A stretch of 64,000 nt of DNA. Source: Acidimicrobiia bacterium. Lineage in GTDB: Bacteria > Actinomycetota > Acidimicrobiia > Spongiisociales > UBA5794. Of the stretch, positions 41,039 to 51,165 are shown piece by piece. The notes beneath the pieces are model-generated. The model did not search any database. It was given only the letters and a program-made list of their open reading frames with translations, and was not told the origin of the DNA. The DNA lies in assembly GCA_003235475.1 (NCBI GenBank), contig QJWC01000116.1, forward strand, positions 1 to 64,000. Reading direction: 5' to 3'. The translations under genes and the position numbers were made by a program. Positions within the stretch are counted from its first letter, which is position 1. Each line of letters starts with the position of its first letter.

Positions 41039-42121
41039 ATGAAGATCGCCATCAACGGGTTCGGCCGGATCGGCCGGAACTTCTTCCGGGCAGCGAAGGG
41101 CACCAGTGTCACATCGGACGTCCGCAAAGCGCTGTACGGCATCGATGTCACCGACGTCGAAGCAATCCAAGAGACCTGGAAGGAGATCGCCTCTGCGCTC
41201 AAGGGCTTCGACATCGTGGCGATCAACGACCTCGGCGATGTCGAGGCGAACGCGAACCTCCTGAGATACGACACGGTTCACGGGCGGTACCCGGGATCCG
41301 TCGAGGTCGTCGACGGCGACATGGTGGTCGATGGGGATCGTTTCAAGGTGTTCGCGGAGCGAGACCCGGCGAACCTGCCGTGGGGAGAACTCGGTGTGGA
41401 CGTCGTGATCGAATCGACGGGCGTGTTCAGGACCCGAGACGCAGCCGCAAAGCACCTCGAGGCGGGAGCGAAGCACGTCATTGTCTCGGCACCGATGGGT
41501 GATGCCGATCTGTCGATCGTGCTTGGCGTCAACGATGCCGATCTGGACGTCGAGGAGCACCGCGTCATTTCGAATGCATCGTGCACGACGAACTGCGTAG
41601 CGCCGATGGTCAAGGTGATCGACGAGGCCTTCGGCATCCAGAACGGCGCGTTCACGACATGCCACGCGTACACGAACGACCAGAGCCTTTCGGACGTTCT
41701 CCACAAGGACCCTCGTCGGGCGCGTGCCGCTGCGCAGAACATCATCCCCGCATCGACCGGCGCCGCCACGGCGGTCGGGAAGGTGCTGCCGAACATGCAG
41801 GGCAAGTTGCTCGGCACGGCGCTTCGGGTTCCCGTGATCGACGGTTCGATCACGGACCTCGTGGTCAACGTCGGCCGCGAGACGACCGTCGACGAGGTCA
41901 ACGGAGCGCTCAAAGCGGCAGCAGAGGGCGAACTCGCCGGGATCATGCGGTACACGGAAGACCCGATCGTTTCTTCGGACATCGTCGGTGACCCGCACTC
42001 GTGCATCGTGGACGGTGCATCGACGATGGTGTCCGGTTCGCTCGTGAAGGTGTTCGGCTGGTACGACAACGAGTGGGGATACTCGAGTCGCCTCGTGGAC
42101 CTCGCCCGCAAGCTTGCCTGA
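41039..42121 (+). CDS. gap: glyceraldehyde-3-phosphate dehydrogenase (with N-terminal insertion)
   Basis: [18 protein letters not shown] ... IVAINDL ... [26 protein letters not shown]. Confidence 0.97.
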   Translation: MKIAINGFGRIGRNFFRAAKGTSVTSDVRKALYGIDVTDVEAIQETWKEIASALKGFDIVAINDLGDVEANANLLRYDTVHGRYPGSVEVVDGDMVVDGDRFKVFAERDPANLPWGELGVDVVIESTGVFRTRDAAAKHLEAGAKHVIVSAPMGDADLSIVLGVNDADLDVEEHRVISNASCTTNCVAPMVKVIDEAFGIQNGAFTTCHAYTNDQSLSDVLHKDPRRARAAAQNIIPASTGAATAVGKVLPNMQGKLLGTALRVPVIDGSITDLVVNVGRETTVDEVNGALKAAAEGELAGIMRYTEDPIVSSDIVGDPHSCIVDGASTMVSGSLVKVFGWYDNEWGYSSRLVDLARKLA

Positions 42122-43322
42122 CCCGATCCGCGTCCGGGGGCTCGACGACATCGACCTCACCGGTCGAACGGCCTTCATCCGATCCGACCTGAACGTCCCG
42201 ATCGAGGGTGGCGTCGTGTCGGATACGTTCCGGATCGTCGCGAGCCTTCCCACGATCGAAGAAGTGAGGCAGCGGGCGTCGCGCGTGGTCGTCGCAAGCC
42301 ACCTGGGACGACCCGACGGCTATGACGAGCGCCTGTCGATGCGTCCGGTCAGCCGCGCACTCGGCGACATCGGTGGTTTCGAGGTCGTGCAGGCCCCCGC
42401 GGTGGTCGGAATGTCGGTCGCCGATGCGATCCACGGCGCCCCTGAGGGCGCGGTGGTCGTGCTCGAGAACACACGATTCGAGGCAGGCGAGACGACGAAC
42501 GACGCGAACCTTGCTGACGCGATGGCCTCGCTCGCAGACGTCGCGATCAATGATGCGTTCGGGACGGCGCATCGGGCCCATGCCTCGAACGTCGGTGTCG
42601 CTGAGAGGCTGCCGTCGGCTGCTGGAAGGCTTCTCGCATCCGAGATCGAAGCGTTCGATCGCGTGCTCACCAGCACAGACCGGCCGTACGTCGTGATCAT
42701 GGGCGGTGCGAAAGTGTCTGACAAGCTCGGGGTCATCCGAAACCTCTTGCCACGGGTCGACTTGATGCTGATCGGCGGTGGCATGTGCTTCACGCTGCTC
42801 AAGGCAGCCGGCTTCGCGGTCGGCGACTCGCTCGTCGAGGACTCCATGTTGCCGGAGGTCGCAGACCTGCTGTCGTCCGTGCACGGGGACAAGATCGCCC
42901 TCCCGACGGACCTCATCGTGGCTGATGCCTTCGCAAGCGACGCGAACCACGAGGTCCGGAGTGCGTCGGACATCGATCGGGGGACGCTCGGCCTCGACAT
43001 CGGGCCGGACACGCGGGCTGCGTTTGCCGGGGCGGCCAGAGAGGCGGAGATCGTCTTCTGGAACGGCCCGATGGGCGTATTCGAGTGGGAGGCATTCCGA
43101 GCTGGCACGGAGGCAATCGCAGAGGCCGTCGCGGAGTCCAACGGCTATACCGTTGTCGGAGGCGGCGACAGCGCCGCGGCGCTCCGGCTGCTCGGGCGGG
43201 AACACGACGTGTCGCATCTCTCGTCTGGTGGGGGAGCGGGCCTCGCAATGCTCGAAGGGGCGAAACTGCCGGGCATCACCGTGCTCGAGTTGAATACCGG
43301 AGGAGACACTGATGGGGAGTGA
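42114..43322 (+). CDS. pgk: phosphoglycerate kinase
   Basis: [34 protein letters not shown]...[11 protein letters not shown]. Confidence 0.97.
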   Translation: MPDPIRVRGLDDIDLTGRTAFIRSDLNVPIEGGVVSDTFRIVASLPTIEEVRQRASRVVVASHLGRPDGYDERLSMRPVSRALGDIGGFEVVQAPAVVGMSVADAIHGAPEGAVVVLENTRFEAGETTNDANLADAMASLADVAINDAFGTAHRAHASNVGVAERLPSAAGRLLASEIEAFDRVLTSTDRPYVVIMGGAKVSDKLGVIRNLLPRVDLMLIGGGMCFTLLKAAGFAVGDSLVEDSMLPEVADLLSSVHGDKIALPTDLIVADAFASDANHEVRSASDIDRGTLGLDIGPDTRAAFAGAAREAEIVFWNGPMGVFEWEAFRAGTEAIAEAVAESNGYTVVGGGDSAAALRLLGREHDVSHLSSGGGAGLAMLEGAKLPGITVLELNTGGDTDGE

Positions 43323-44088
43323 CGTGCGCAAGAACCTGATCGCTGGCAACTGGAAGATGCATGCGACGCACCTCGATGCGATCCAGATGGTGCAGAAGCT
43401 GAGCTATCGCCTCGACCACGGCGACTACGAGCGCGTCGAGGTGCTTGTGTGCCCGCCGTTCACGTCGCTTCGGTCGGTGCAGACCGTCATCGAGACCGAC
43501 CATCTCTCGATCAAGCTCGGGGCGCAGAACGTCAACCCGAACGACCAGGGTGCGTTCACCGGCGAAATCTCGCCAGCGATGCTCGCCAAGCTCTCCGTGT
43601 CCTATGTCATCGTCGGTCATTCGGAGCGACGTCAGCTGTTCGGCGAATCCGACGCCTTCATCAATCAGAAGATGCGTTCGGTGTTCGATGCAGGCATGAC
43701 GCCGATCCTGTGTGTGGGCGAAACCGAAGCCGAGCGCGATGAGGGGAGTGCGATGGATCGCGTCGGATCGCAGGTCGCCGCCGGCATCGCCGGACTCTCG
43801 GATGAAGAGCTCGGGAGACTCGTCGTCGCGTACGAGCCCATCTGGGCGATAGGGACGGGCAAGACTGCGAGCGCCGACGACGCAGATGAGATGTGCGGTT
43901 TCGTCAGGTCGCAGGTCGGCGCTGCTTCGTCGGAGGCGGCCGAGCGCACGAGAGTGCTGTACGGGGGGTCTGTGAATCCCGGAAACATTGCCGGGCTCAT
44001 GGCCAAGCGCGACATCGACGGGGGGCTCGTGGGTGGCGCATCACTCGATCCGGACCAGTTCGCTTCTGTCGTCCGATACTGGATGTAG
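43312..44088 (+). CDS. tpiA: triosephosphate isomerase
   Basis: NLIAGNWKMHATHLDAIQMV...YVIVGHSERRQLFGE...VAYEPIWAIGTGKTA. Confidence 0.98.
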   Translation: MGSDVRKNLIAGNWKMHATHLDAIQMVQKLSYRLDHGDYERVEVLVCPPFTSLRSVQTVIETDHLSIKLGAQNVNPNDQGAFTGEISPAMLAKLSVSYVIVGHSERRQLFGESDAFINQKMRSVFDAGMTPILCVGETEAERDEGSAMDRVGSQVAAGIAGLSDEELGRLVVAYEPIWAIGTGKTASADDADEMCGFVRSQVGAASSEAAERTRVLYGGSVNPGNIAGLMAKRDIDGGLVGGASLDPDQFASVVRYWM

Positions 44089-44116
44089 GCGCCGCCCTGG
44101 CGCATAGAGTGGCCGT

Positions 44117-44500
44117 ATGACCTTGTACGAGCTTCACTGCGAGTTCGACGTCACGCGTCGCATCGGATGGTCGGACGACGATCTCGGCGATCACATCGAT
44201 GAGGTCTACGAGACACTCCATCAGGGCAAGGACGTCGTCGGCATCGATTCGCGAGCGGACCTCGACACCGGCATGACCGAGATCACGGTGCGGTTCCGCG
44301 ATTGGATAACCGACGACCCCGAACACGTCGGCCGCGTCATCCTCGGTGCTGCCATCTCTTCGTCCGGGGCGGAGCACGAAGGCCTGCTTCCGATCGGGCG
44401 GGCCGCCGGCGCGGGTGTGGGAGCGATGCGCTACCGCGGGATCAAGCTCCCTCACTGGAAGCTTCGCGCCGCATCCGCTGCACCCGTGGCCGACGAGTGA
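44117..44500 (+). CDS. hypothetical protein (127 aa)
   Basis: Compact ORF MTLYELHCEFDVTRRIGWSDDDLGDHIDEVYETLHQGKDVVGID..., TAGAGT 6 nt upstream of ATG. Confidence 0.6.
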   Translation: MTLYELHCEFDVTRRIGWSDDDLGDHIDEVYETLHQGKDVVGIDSRADLDTGMTEITVRFRDWITDDPEHVGRVILGAAISSSGAEHEGLLPIGRAAGAGVGAMRYRGIKLPHWKLRAASAAPVADE

Positions 44501-44518
44501 TCCGGTAGCCTGCGCGCC

Positions 44519-45271
44519 ATGGGACAGTCGTCGACGCTCGTCTTGCTCCGTCACGGCGAGAGCGTGTGGAACCTCGAGAACATCTTCACAGGGTGGACCG
44601 ACGTGCCGCTCTCCCCGAAAGGGGAGGCAGAAGCCCGCTCAGCAGGTCAGCTCCTCGAGGAGGCCGGCATCGAGCCCGATGTGGTCCACACTTCGCTCCT
44701 CCGGCGGGCGATCAACACGGCGAACCTGACGCTTGACGCGATGGACCGGGGCTGGATTCCGGTGCGTCGTCACTGGCGCCTCAACGAACGCCACTACGGC
44801 GACCTCCAGGGACGCAACAAGAGCCAGACAGCAGAGGAGTTCGGCGCGGAGCAGGTCCACGTGTGGCGCCGGTCCTACTCGACGGCGCCCCCGCCGGTCG
44901 CGGTCGACGACGACCGACATCCGGCGAACGACCCTCGCTATGCGCATCTCGCTCCCGAGCAATTGCCTGCGACGGAGTGCCTCGCCGATGTTGTCGAACG
45001 GATGCTGCCGTATTGGTATGACGCCATCGTTCCGGACCTCCGCGCTGGTTCGTCCGTCCTCGTCGCTGCGCACGGGAACTCCCTTCGGGCCCTCGTGAAG
45101 CACCTCGACGGCGTCAGCGACGAGGAGATCCCGGGGCTCAATATCCCCACGGGCATCCCTCTCCGCTACGTGTTCGACTCCAACCTTAAGGTTTTAGGCC
45201 GCGGGTATCTCGGGGATCCACTGGCGGCAGAGGAAGCTGCGGCACGGGTTGCAGCTCAGGCAAGCGGCTGA
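44519..45271 (+). CDS. gpmA: 2,3-bisphosphoglycerate-dependent phosphoglycerate mutase
   Basis: [33 protein letters not shown]...[26 protein letters not shown]. Confidence 0.97.
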   Translation: MGQSSTLVLLRHGESVWNLENIFTGWTDVPLSPKGEAEARSAGQLLEEAGIEPDVVHTSLLRRAINTANLTLDAMDRGWIPVRRHWRLNERHYGDLQGRNKSQTAEEFGAEQVHVWRRSYSTAPPPVAVDDDRHPANDPRYAHLAPEQLPATECLADVVERMLPYWYDAIVPDLRAGSSVLVAAHGNSLRALVKHLDGVSDEEIPGLNIPTGIPLRYVFDSNLKVLGRGYLGDPLAAEEAAARVAAQASG

Positions 45272-45281
45272 CGTCTTCGCA

Positions 45282-45301
45282 CCTTAACGCGATAGTTAAG
45301 G
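45282..45301. repeat. perfect inverted repeat CCTTAAC-N6-GTTAAGG
   Basis: ccttaacgcgatagttaagg, immediately upstream of the TTGAAT -35. Confidence 0.8.
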
Positions 45302-45306
45302 AAACC

Positions 45307-45335
45307 TTGAATATTTCATATGGGCTCGCCATACT
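45307..45335 (+). promoter_or_regulatory. sigma70-type promoter candidate TTGAAT-N17-CATACT upstream of secG leader
   Basis: TTGAAT at 45307-45312, CATACT at 45330-45335. Confidence 0.6.
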
Positions 45336-45679
45336 GTGCCTACGCGCGGTGGGGGACGTTTCCCGCCGGGCGAAGATGGAACACGAGGCGAGGGAGCGTG
45401 TGCCATGGTGGTGGCTCCGAAGCGGTCAGGACACGCATTGTTCGAGCGTGTCATCGGACGCTGGTGGAGTGCCGCCGCGGTTGATGCAGATCTGCCATCG
45501 ATCCCGACTCCATGTCCACGGCGGTTGCTGTGCATCGGCTGATCCCAGCACGATCGCACCGCGGCCATCAGGACCGGATCGGGGCGACAACAGTTGCAGT
45601 AGCGCGCTCCACTCGCCATACTTCCGCCATATCGGACCCGTCTCGTTCGCGGGTCTTGGTGCGAGAAAGGGTTCGTACA

Positions 45680-45916
45680 TTGGTTGATGGAATCGTTGCG
45701 GTTCTCCATCTACTCGTTTCGCTGGCATTGACCTTCCTTGTTCTGCTTCACGCGGGCAGGGGAGGCGGCATGGGTGACATGTTCGGCGGTGGCATGAGTA
45801 GTGGGAACGTGGGTGGCTCGACTGTGGTCGAGCGGAACCTCGACCGCCTCACGGTGGCGCTTGCGATTTCATTTGCCGTGACCACGTTCGTTTTGACGTG
45901 GTTGCTCGCAACCTGA
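45680..45916 (+). CDS. secG: preprotein translocase subunit SecG
   Basis: LVDGIVAVLHLLVSLALTFLVLLHAGRGGGMGDMFGGGMSSGNVGGSTVVERNLDRLTVALAISFAVTTFVLTWLL; TTG start inferred. Confidence 0.85.
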   Translation: MVDGIVAVLHLLVSLALTFLVLLHAGRGGGMGDMFGGGMSSGNVGGSTVVERNLDRLTVALAISFAVTTFVLTWLLAT

Positions 45917-45969
45917 CCTGGCGGTCGGGCACCCGTCTCCGAACCCAGCGCTGATCAAGGAGGCAAATT

Positions 45970-47763
45970 TTGAATCGATTGTGGCGAAGCCGCTCGGTCG
46001 CGTTCATGGTCCTTCTCATTGCATTCGCTCTTGTAGCGGCCGCTTGCTCGTCTGACGACGGCACGGGCAATGAGACGACCACGACAACGACCGTGGCGCC
46101 AGACACAACTACGACTGCGCCGCCAGAGACGACGACCACCACGGAGCCGAAGCTCGAGCATCCGTACGGTGGTGAAGCGATCGTCGCTGACGACCAGGAG
46201 CCCCCGACGCTGAACACGTTCGTTCCCGGTGGTGACAACTTCATTGTGTCGCTCATCGGAAACGCGTACTTCGTCGGTGTGCAGAAGATCGACGGCTACA
46301 CGCTGGCTCTGATTCCAGACGTCGTCGAATCGCTGCCGACGGTTTCCAACGGTGGCGTTGTCGTCAATGACGATGGCACGATGACCGTGTCCTACCAGAT
46401 CCGCGACGAAGCGGTTTGGGAGGATGGAACTCCGATCTCCGGTGACGACTTCCAGTTCACGCTCGACACCATCCTGAACCCCGATCTTCCGATCGACAAG
46501 ACCACGTACGAGGATGTCGTCAGCTCTGACGCTGGCGCGAAGACATTCACGTACACCCTCGCGGCACCGACGGCGATCTACGAATTGCTGTTCGGCGTCA
46601 TCCTGCCGAAGCACCAGGTCGAGGGCTCGGACTTTGTCAACGACTGGAACGACACGATGTGGCTCTCTGGAGGGCCCTTCAAGTTCGACACGTGGGCAAA
46701 GGGTGAGTTCGTGCACCTGGTCAGGAATGACAACTACTGGGGCATCGACGAAGAAACCGGGCAGACGCTGCCCTATCTCGACGAGGTGACCTTCAAGTTC
46801 ATTCCGGAGACCGAGTCGATCCTCAACGCCTTCAAGGCACGCGAGGTCGATGCGATCAACCCGGCTCCAAGCACGGAGATCATCAACACGCTGCAGGCCC
46901 TCGAGCCTGAGGGTGCACGCGTCGAGGTGCTCGCCGGTTCGATCTGGGAGCATGTGAACTTCCAGTTCGGTCCTGGCCGTCTCGACCGGAACCCGAACAG
47001 CTGTAACGACAACTACAACATGCGCCTTGCGGTTGCCCAGGCCATCGACAAGACCGTCCTCACGGACGAGATCCTTGCCGGCCAGGTCGCACCGCTCTCG
47101 TCGTTCGTGGACGCGTTCTCGCCGACACTGTCGACGAAGGCGTGGGATCAGTACTCGTACGATCCTGCCGCTGCAGCCGCGTCGTATGCCGCTGCTGTTG
47201 CTGAAACCGGCAAGGAGTGCTCGGTTGTCTTCTCCACGACGTCGAACAACGACGGTCGTGTGAAGATGTCAGAGCTCTTCGTCGGCATGTTCGAAGCTGC
47301 GGGTATCCCGTACGAGAACGACCTCGAAGACAGCTCGCTGTTCTTCGGTGAGACGCTCGACAACGGTACGTGGGACTTCGGCGAATGGGCATGGGTTGGC
47401 GGTGCAGGCCTTGCGGCTCTCATCAGCAACTACGACCTGTTCGATCCGGAGGCACCGCCACCGGACGGCGGTAACTACTACCGCTGGGGCACGGAAGACA
47501 GTTCTGTCATCGATGACGCCACGGCTCGCTTTGCCGAGGTGCGCGATGAGATGAACGCGACCGTGGACGACCAAGAGCTTGTTGCCCTGATCCAGGAAGG
47601 CGAGAACATCATCGCCGACAACCTGGTCATCATTCCGCTGTACGCCCGTCTCGCGACGGCAGCAGTGTGGGAGGATGAGATCGGGAACTACAAGCACAAC
47701 CCGACCAACGGTGGACACACGTGGAACATTGGCTATTGGTACCGAGTTGATCTCGAGGGCTAA
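45970..47763 (+). CDS. ABC transporter substrate-binding lipoprotein (family 5, peptide/oligopeptide type)
   Basis: Lipobox LVAAACSSDD, Thr-rich linker, SBP_bac_5-like body; TTG start with aaggaggc RBS; followed by permease/ATPase genes. Confidence 0.92.
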   Translation: MNRLWRSRSVAFMVLLIAFALVAAACSSDDGTGNETTTTTTVAPDTTTTAPPETTTTTEPKLEHPYGGEAIVADDQEPPTLNTFVPGGDNFIVSLIGNAYFVGVQKIDGYTLALIPDVVESLPTVSNGGVVVNDDGTMTVSYQIRDEAVWEDGTPISGDDFQFTLDTILNPDLPIDKTTYEDVVSSDAGAKTFTYTLAAPTAIYELLFGVILPKHQVEGSDFVNDWNDTMWLSGGPFKFDTWAKGEFVHLVRNDNYWGIDEETGQTLPYLDEVTFKFIPETESILNAFKAREVDAINPAPSTEIINTLQALEPEGARVEVLAGSIWEHVNFQFGPGRLDRNPNSCNDNYNMRLAVAQAIDKTVLTDEILAGQVAPLSSFVDAFSPTLSTKAWDQYSYDPAAAAASYAAAVAETGKECSVVFSTTSNNDGRVKMSELFVGMFEAAGIPYENDLEDSSLFFGETLDNGTWDFGEWAWVGGAGLAALISNYDLFDPEAPPPDGGNYYRWGTEDSSVIDDATARFAEVRDEMNATVDDQELVALIQEGENIIADNLVIIPLYARLATAAVWEDEIGNYKHNPTNGGHTWNIGYWYRVDLEG

Positions 47764-47790
47764 ATAGCGTTTCAATCGTGAAACACAGGG

Positions 47791-47818
47791 AGAGGGGGCC
47801 CCGCTCGGGGCTCCCTCT
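47791..47818 (+). terminator. strong stem-loop between substrate-binding and permease genes (attenuator/processing hairpin)
   Basis: agagggggcccc-gctc-ggggctccctct, 12-bp stem with one G-T pair, no T tract. Confidence 0.65.
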
Positions 47819-47929
47819 CTCGTTGTGGAACCGCCCAGATCTCCGCTGCTGTGGAATCGGCGCATTCGCAATGGCTGATCGGCCGGATTCCGGTATAGTT
47901 GCAGCACCCCGACGAGCCGGAGGCACCTG

Positions 47930-49078
47930 ATGCTCGCTTATATCACCCGTCGCCTTGTGTACGGGCTTGTGACGCTCCTTGCACTCAGCATGATCGTCTT
48001 CAGCCTTCTCCAAGCGTCCGGTGGGGGCCCGCTCGACCGGCTGAAGTTGAATCCGCGCATGCAGGATCTCATCGCACAGCTGACGAAGGACTGGGGCCTC
48101 GACCAACCACTGTGGCGGCAGTACCTCACGTGGCTGTGGAACTACGTCACGCCGAACGACTTCTCGCCGCTGTGGGTACCGCTCGTCGCGATCGCCATCG
48201 CCGCGGGTGTGACCTTCGCGATCGTGAAGCTGGTCAAGTATCAGTGGAAGGGTGCCGCCATCCTTGCCGTGTGGGTACTCGCCGTGTACGGCGCGGTCAC
48301 GAACATGACGATCCGTTTCAACTGGGGCATCTCGTTCCAGGGATTCGGCGACGTGTGGGACCTCGTATTTTCGAGGGTCGGGGCAACGTTCCGGCTCGGG
48401 TTCACCGCCCTCGCCATCGCGTTGATCATCGGTATACCGCTCGGGATCTACCAGGCGATTCGACAGTATTCCTTCTTCGACCAGCTCGGGACGATGGGCG
48501 CATTCCTGATGTTCTCGACACCGATCTTCATCATCGGCGTCGGGCTCCAGATCATTCTCGCCCTCTATCTCGAGAAGTGGACAGGCGTCAAGCTCTTCTT
48601 CGTCACCGGGATGAACGACCCCGGGTACGCCAACCTGTCGCTCATCCAGCGGATCATCGACACGATCCAGCACCTGGCTCTACCCGCGATATCGATCGCG
48701 CTGATTTCCCTCGCTGGGTATTCGAGGTTCCAGCGTGCGTCGATGCTCGAGGTCTTGCACAGCGACTACCTCCGCACCGCAAAGGCAAAGGGCCTGCCGC
48801 GCCGCAAGGTCGTCGTCAAGCATGCCCTTCGAAATGCGATGATCCCCATCGTCACGCTGGTGTCCCTCGACATCGCGTTCATGATCGGCGGTGCGATCAT
48901 CACCGAGTCGATCTTCGGGTGGCCCGGCGTGGGACGCCTGTACATCACGGCCATTGCAGGCATCGACTACCCGGTCGTGATGGCCATCGTGATGGTGATC
49001 GGCATCGGCATCGTCGCGATGAACATCATCGCCGACATCTTGTACGGGGTGATGGACCCAAGGGTTCGGTATGACTGA
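47930..49078 (+). CDS. peptide ABC transporter permease (DppB-like)
   Basis: MLAYITRRLVYGLVTLLALSMIVF...; EAA-like LRTAKAKGLPRRKVVVKHALRNAMIPI. Confidence 0.94.
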   Translation: MLAYITRRLVYGLVTLLALSMIVFSLLQASGGGPLDRLKLNPRMQDLIAQLTKDWGLDQPLWRQYLTWLWNYVTPNDFSPLWVPLVAIAIAAGVTFAIVKLVKYQWKGAAILAVWVLAVYGAVTNMTIRFNWGISFQGFGDVWDLVFSRVGATFRLGFTALAIALIIGIPLGIYQAIRQYSFFDQLGTMGAFLMFSTPIFIIGVGLQIILALYLEKWTGVKLFFVTGMNDPGYANLSLIQRIIDTIQHLALPAISIALISLAGYSRFQRASMLEVLHSDYLRTAKAKGLPRRKVVVKHALRNAMIPIVTLVSLDIAFMIGGAIITESIFGWPGVGRLYITAIAGIDYPVVMAIVMVIGIGIVAMNIIADILYGVMDPRVRYD

Positions 49079-50123
49079 TCCCGGTCAGGGAGCACCGCTG
49101 AGTCCGGACGTACTGGACGAAGCCGAAGGGATATCAGTCGAACCCATAACACAGTGGGACCTGTTTTCCACGCGTCTCCGTCGGCATCGGCTCGCAATGC
49201 TGGCGACCTTCTTCGTGGCCTTCATCGTGGTCGTGGTGCTGGTCGCGCCCCTCATGCAGAACGCAGGGTGGATCGACAATCCCACCAAGGGCCTCGTCGA
49301 CGGCGCCGGTCGAATACTCGCCAACATCGAGCCACGTGCCAGCAACGATGGAGTGTTCTACGAGCAAATCGTCGATGGGGTCGAGCAGACCTTCGAAGCA
49401 TCGCCCACTGCGATGCTGTTCGGCACCGACTCGCTCGGCCGATCCGTGTTCTCCCGCCTCATCTTCGGTGGCCGAGCATCGCTGATCGTCGGGGCGGTAG
49501 CGGGCCTCATCGTGGCCTCGATGGGCACCCTCGTGGGTTCGCTCGCCGGGTATTACCCGGGCGGTGTTGACCAATCACTGATGCGTTTCACGGACCTCGT
49601 CCTCGGCCTTCCGCTCCTTCCGGTTGCGATCGTCGTCGGACGGCTTCTTCCCGAGCTCACCTTCTTACCGCTCTGGGTCAAGTCGGGACCGTTCGGCATC
49701 GCGATCCTGCTCGGGGCCCTGTCGTGGGGCGGCCTCGCACGCATCGTGCGCGCCGAGTTCCTCTCCCTGCGCGAGAAAGAATTCGTCGAGGCCGCACGCG
49801 CCGCAGGGGCGAACGACCGGCGGATCGTGTTCCGGCACATCCTTCCGAACGCAATGAGCCCGATCATCGTCCAGACAACCCTCATCATCGGCGCAGCCAT
49901 CGTTGTCGAGGCAGCGCTTTCCTTCCTCGGATTCGGTGTCCGTCCGCCAACGCCGACCTGGGGAGCCATGGTTGCCGAGGGCGGCCGGCAGGCTGTTCGC
50001 GGCTTCTGGTGGGAGATCGTGTTCGCAGGCTTCGCTCTCGTCTCCACCGTCCTCGCCATCAACTTCCTGGGTGACGGTCTCCGAGACGCCCTGGATCCGA
50101 CGCAGACGATCGAGCGAAAGTAG
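49071..50123 (+). CDS. peptide ABC transporter permease (DppC-like)
   Basis: FGTDSLGRSVFSRLIFGGRASLIVGAVAG...FVEAARAAGANDRRIVFRHILPNAMSPIIV. Confidence 0.95.
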   Translation: MTDPGQGAPLSPDVLDEAEGISVEPITQWDLFSTRLRRHRLAMLATFFVAFIVVVVLVAPLMQNAGWIDNPTKGLVDGAGRILANIEPRASNDGVFYEQIVDGVEQTFEASPTAMLFGTDSLGRSVFSRLIFGGRASLIVGAVAGLIVASMGTLVGSLAGYYPGGVDQSLMRFTDLVLGLPLLPVAIVVGRLLPELTFLPLWVKSGPFGIAILLGALSWGGLARIVRAEFLSLREKEFVEAARAAGANDRRIVFRHILPNAMSPIIVQTTLIIGAAIVVEAALSFLGFGVRPPTPTWGAMVAEGGRQAVRGFWWEIVFAGFALVSTVLAINFLGDGLRDALDPTQTIERK

Positions 50124-50130
50124 AGAAGGC

Positions 50131-51165
50131 GTGACGCAGCCACTCCTGAGGGTCACGGACCTTCGCACGTACTTCTCGACCGAAGAAGGTGTTGTCCGTG
50201 CCGTCGACGGCATCTCGTTCGACCTGCAGCCGGGCGAACGAAGGGGAGTTGTCGGCGAGTCCGGTTCCGGGAAGTCCGTGACCGCGATGTCCATCATGCG
50301 GCTGATCGAACCTCCCGCCGGTGAGATCGTCACCGGGAGGATCGAGTACAAGGGAGCAAACCTCCTCGAGATGGCGGAGGACGAGATGCAGGCGGTCCGC
50401 GGTGGCCAGATCGCGATGATCTTCCAGGATCCCATGACCGCGCTCAATCCGGTCTACACGATCGGTGACCAGCTCATGGAGACGATCACACTGCATCAGA
50501 AGGTCTCGAAGCGCGAGGCCCGGGACATCGCGATGCAAGCGCTCGCGGATGTGCAGATCCCGAACCCAGTCGCTCGCCTCGAGGAATACCCGCATCAGTT
50601 CTCGGGAGGTATGCGGCAGCGGGTGATGATCGCGATGGGGTTGTCGTGCAATCCCGACATTCTGATTGCCGACGAACCGACCACCGCACTCGACGTCACG
50701 ACGCAGGCCAAGATCATGGACCTGATGCTCGGCCTCGCGGACGAGCGCAACACTGCGGTGCTCCTCATCACCCACGACCTCGGCGTCGTCGCAGGATTCT
50801 GCGACACGATTCAGGTGATGTACGCGGGGGGGATCGTGGAGTCGGGGTCGGGTGACGAAATCTTCCACAACCCCCAGCATCCGTACACGTGGGGGTTGCT
50901 CGGTTCGATGACGAGGCTGGACCAGGCACAGCAGGTGCGCCTGCACTCGATTGCGGGGGCGCCGCCTTCCGTGATCGACCTTCCCGTCGGCTGCCGCTTC
51001 CGTCCGCGTTGCGAGTTCGCGCAGGACATCTGTGGACGAGTGCTTCCACCGTTGGTCGAGACGGGAGCCGGAAGATCCGTTGCCTGCCACTTCGCCGAGG
51101 AACTCGACCTGAAGGCGATCGACGTGCGTCACCGTGAGACAGAAGCCGAGGAGGTGATCTCGTGA
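50131..51165 (+). CDS. peptide ABC transporter ATP-binding protein (DppD-like)
   Basis: [56 protein letters not shown] start. Confidence 0.95.
   Translation: MTQPLLRVTDLRTYFSTEEGVVRAVDGISFDLQPGERRGVVGESGSGKSVTAMSIMRLIEPPAGEIVTGRIEYKGANLLEMAEDEMQAVRGGQIAMIFQDPMTALNPVYTIGDQLMETITLHQKVSKREARDIAMQALADVQIPNPVARLEEYPHQFSGGMRQRVMIAMGLSCNPDILIADEPTTALDVTTQAKIMDLMLGLADERNTAVLLITHDLGVVAGFCDTIQVMYAGGIVESGSGDEIFHNPQHPYTWGLLGSMTRLDQAQQVRLHSIAGAPPSVIDLPVGCRFRPRCEFAQDICGRVLPPLVETGAGRSVACHFAEELDLKAIDVRHRETEAEEVIS

Noticed and set aside
45336-45679. Region considered as rnpB, ssrA or SRP RNA
   Set aside because: No GAGGAAAGTCCGGGC (RNase P), no tmRNA acceptor/TTCGAATC end, and no GGTCCGGAAGGAAGCAGC (SRP) motif found.
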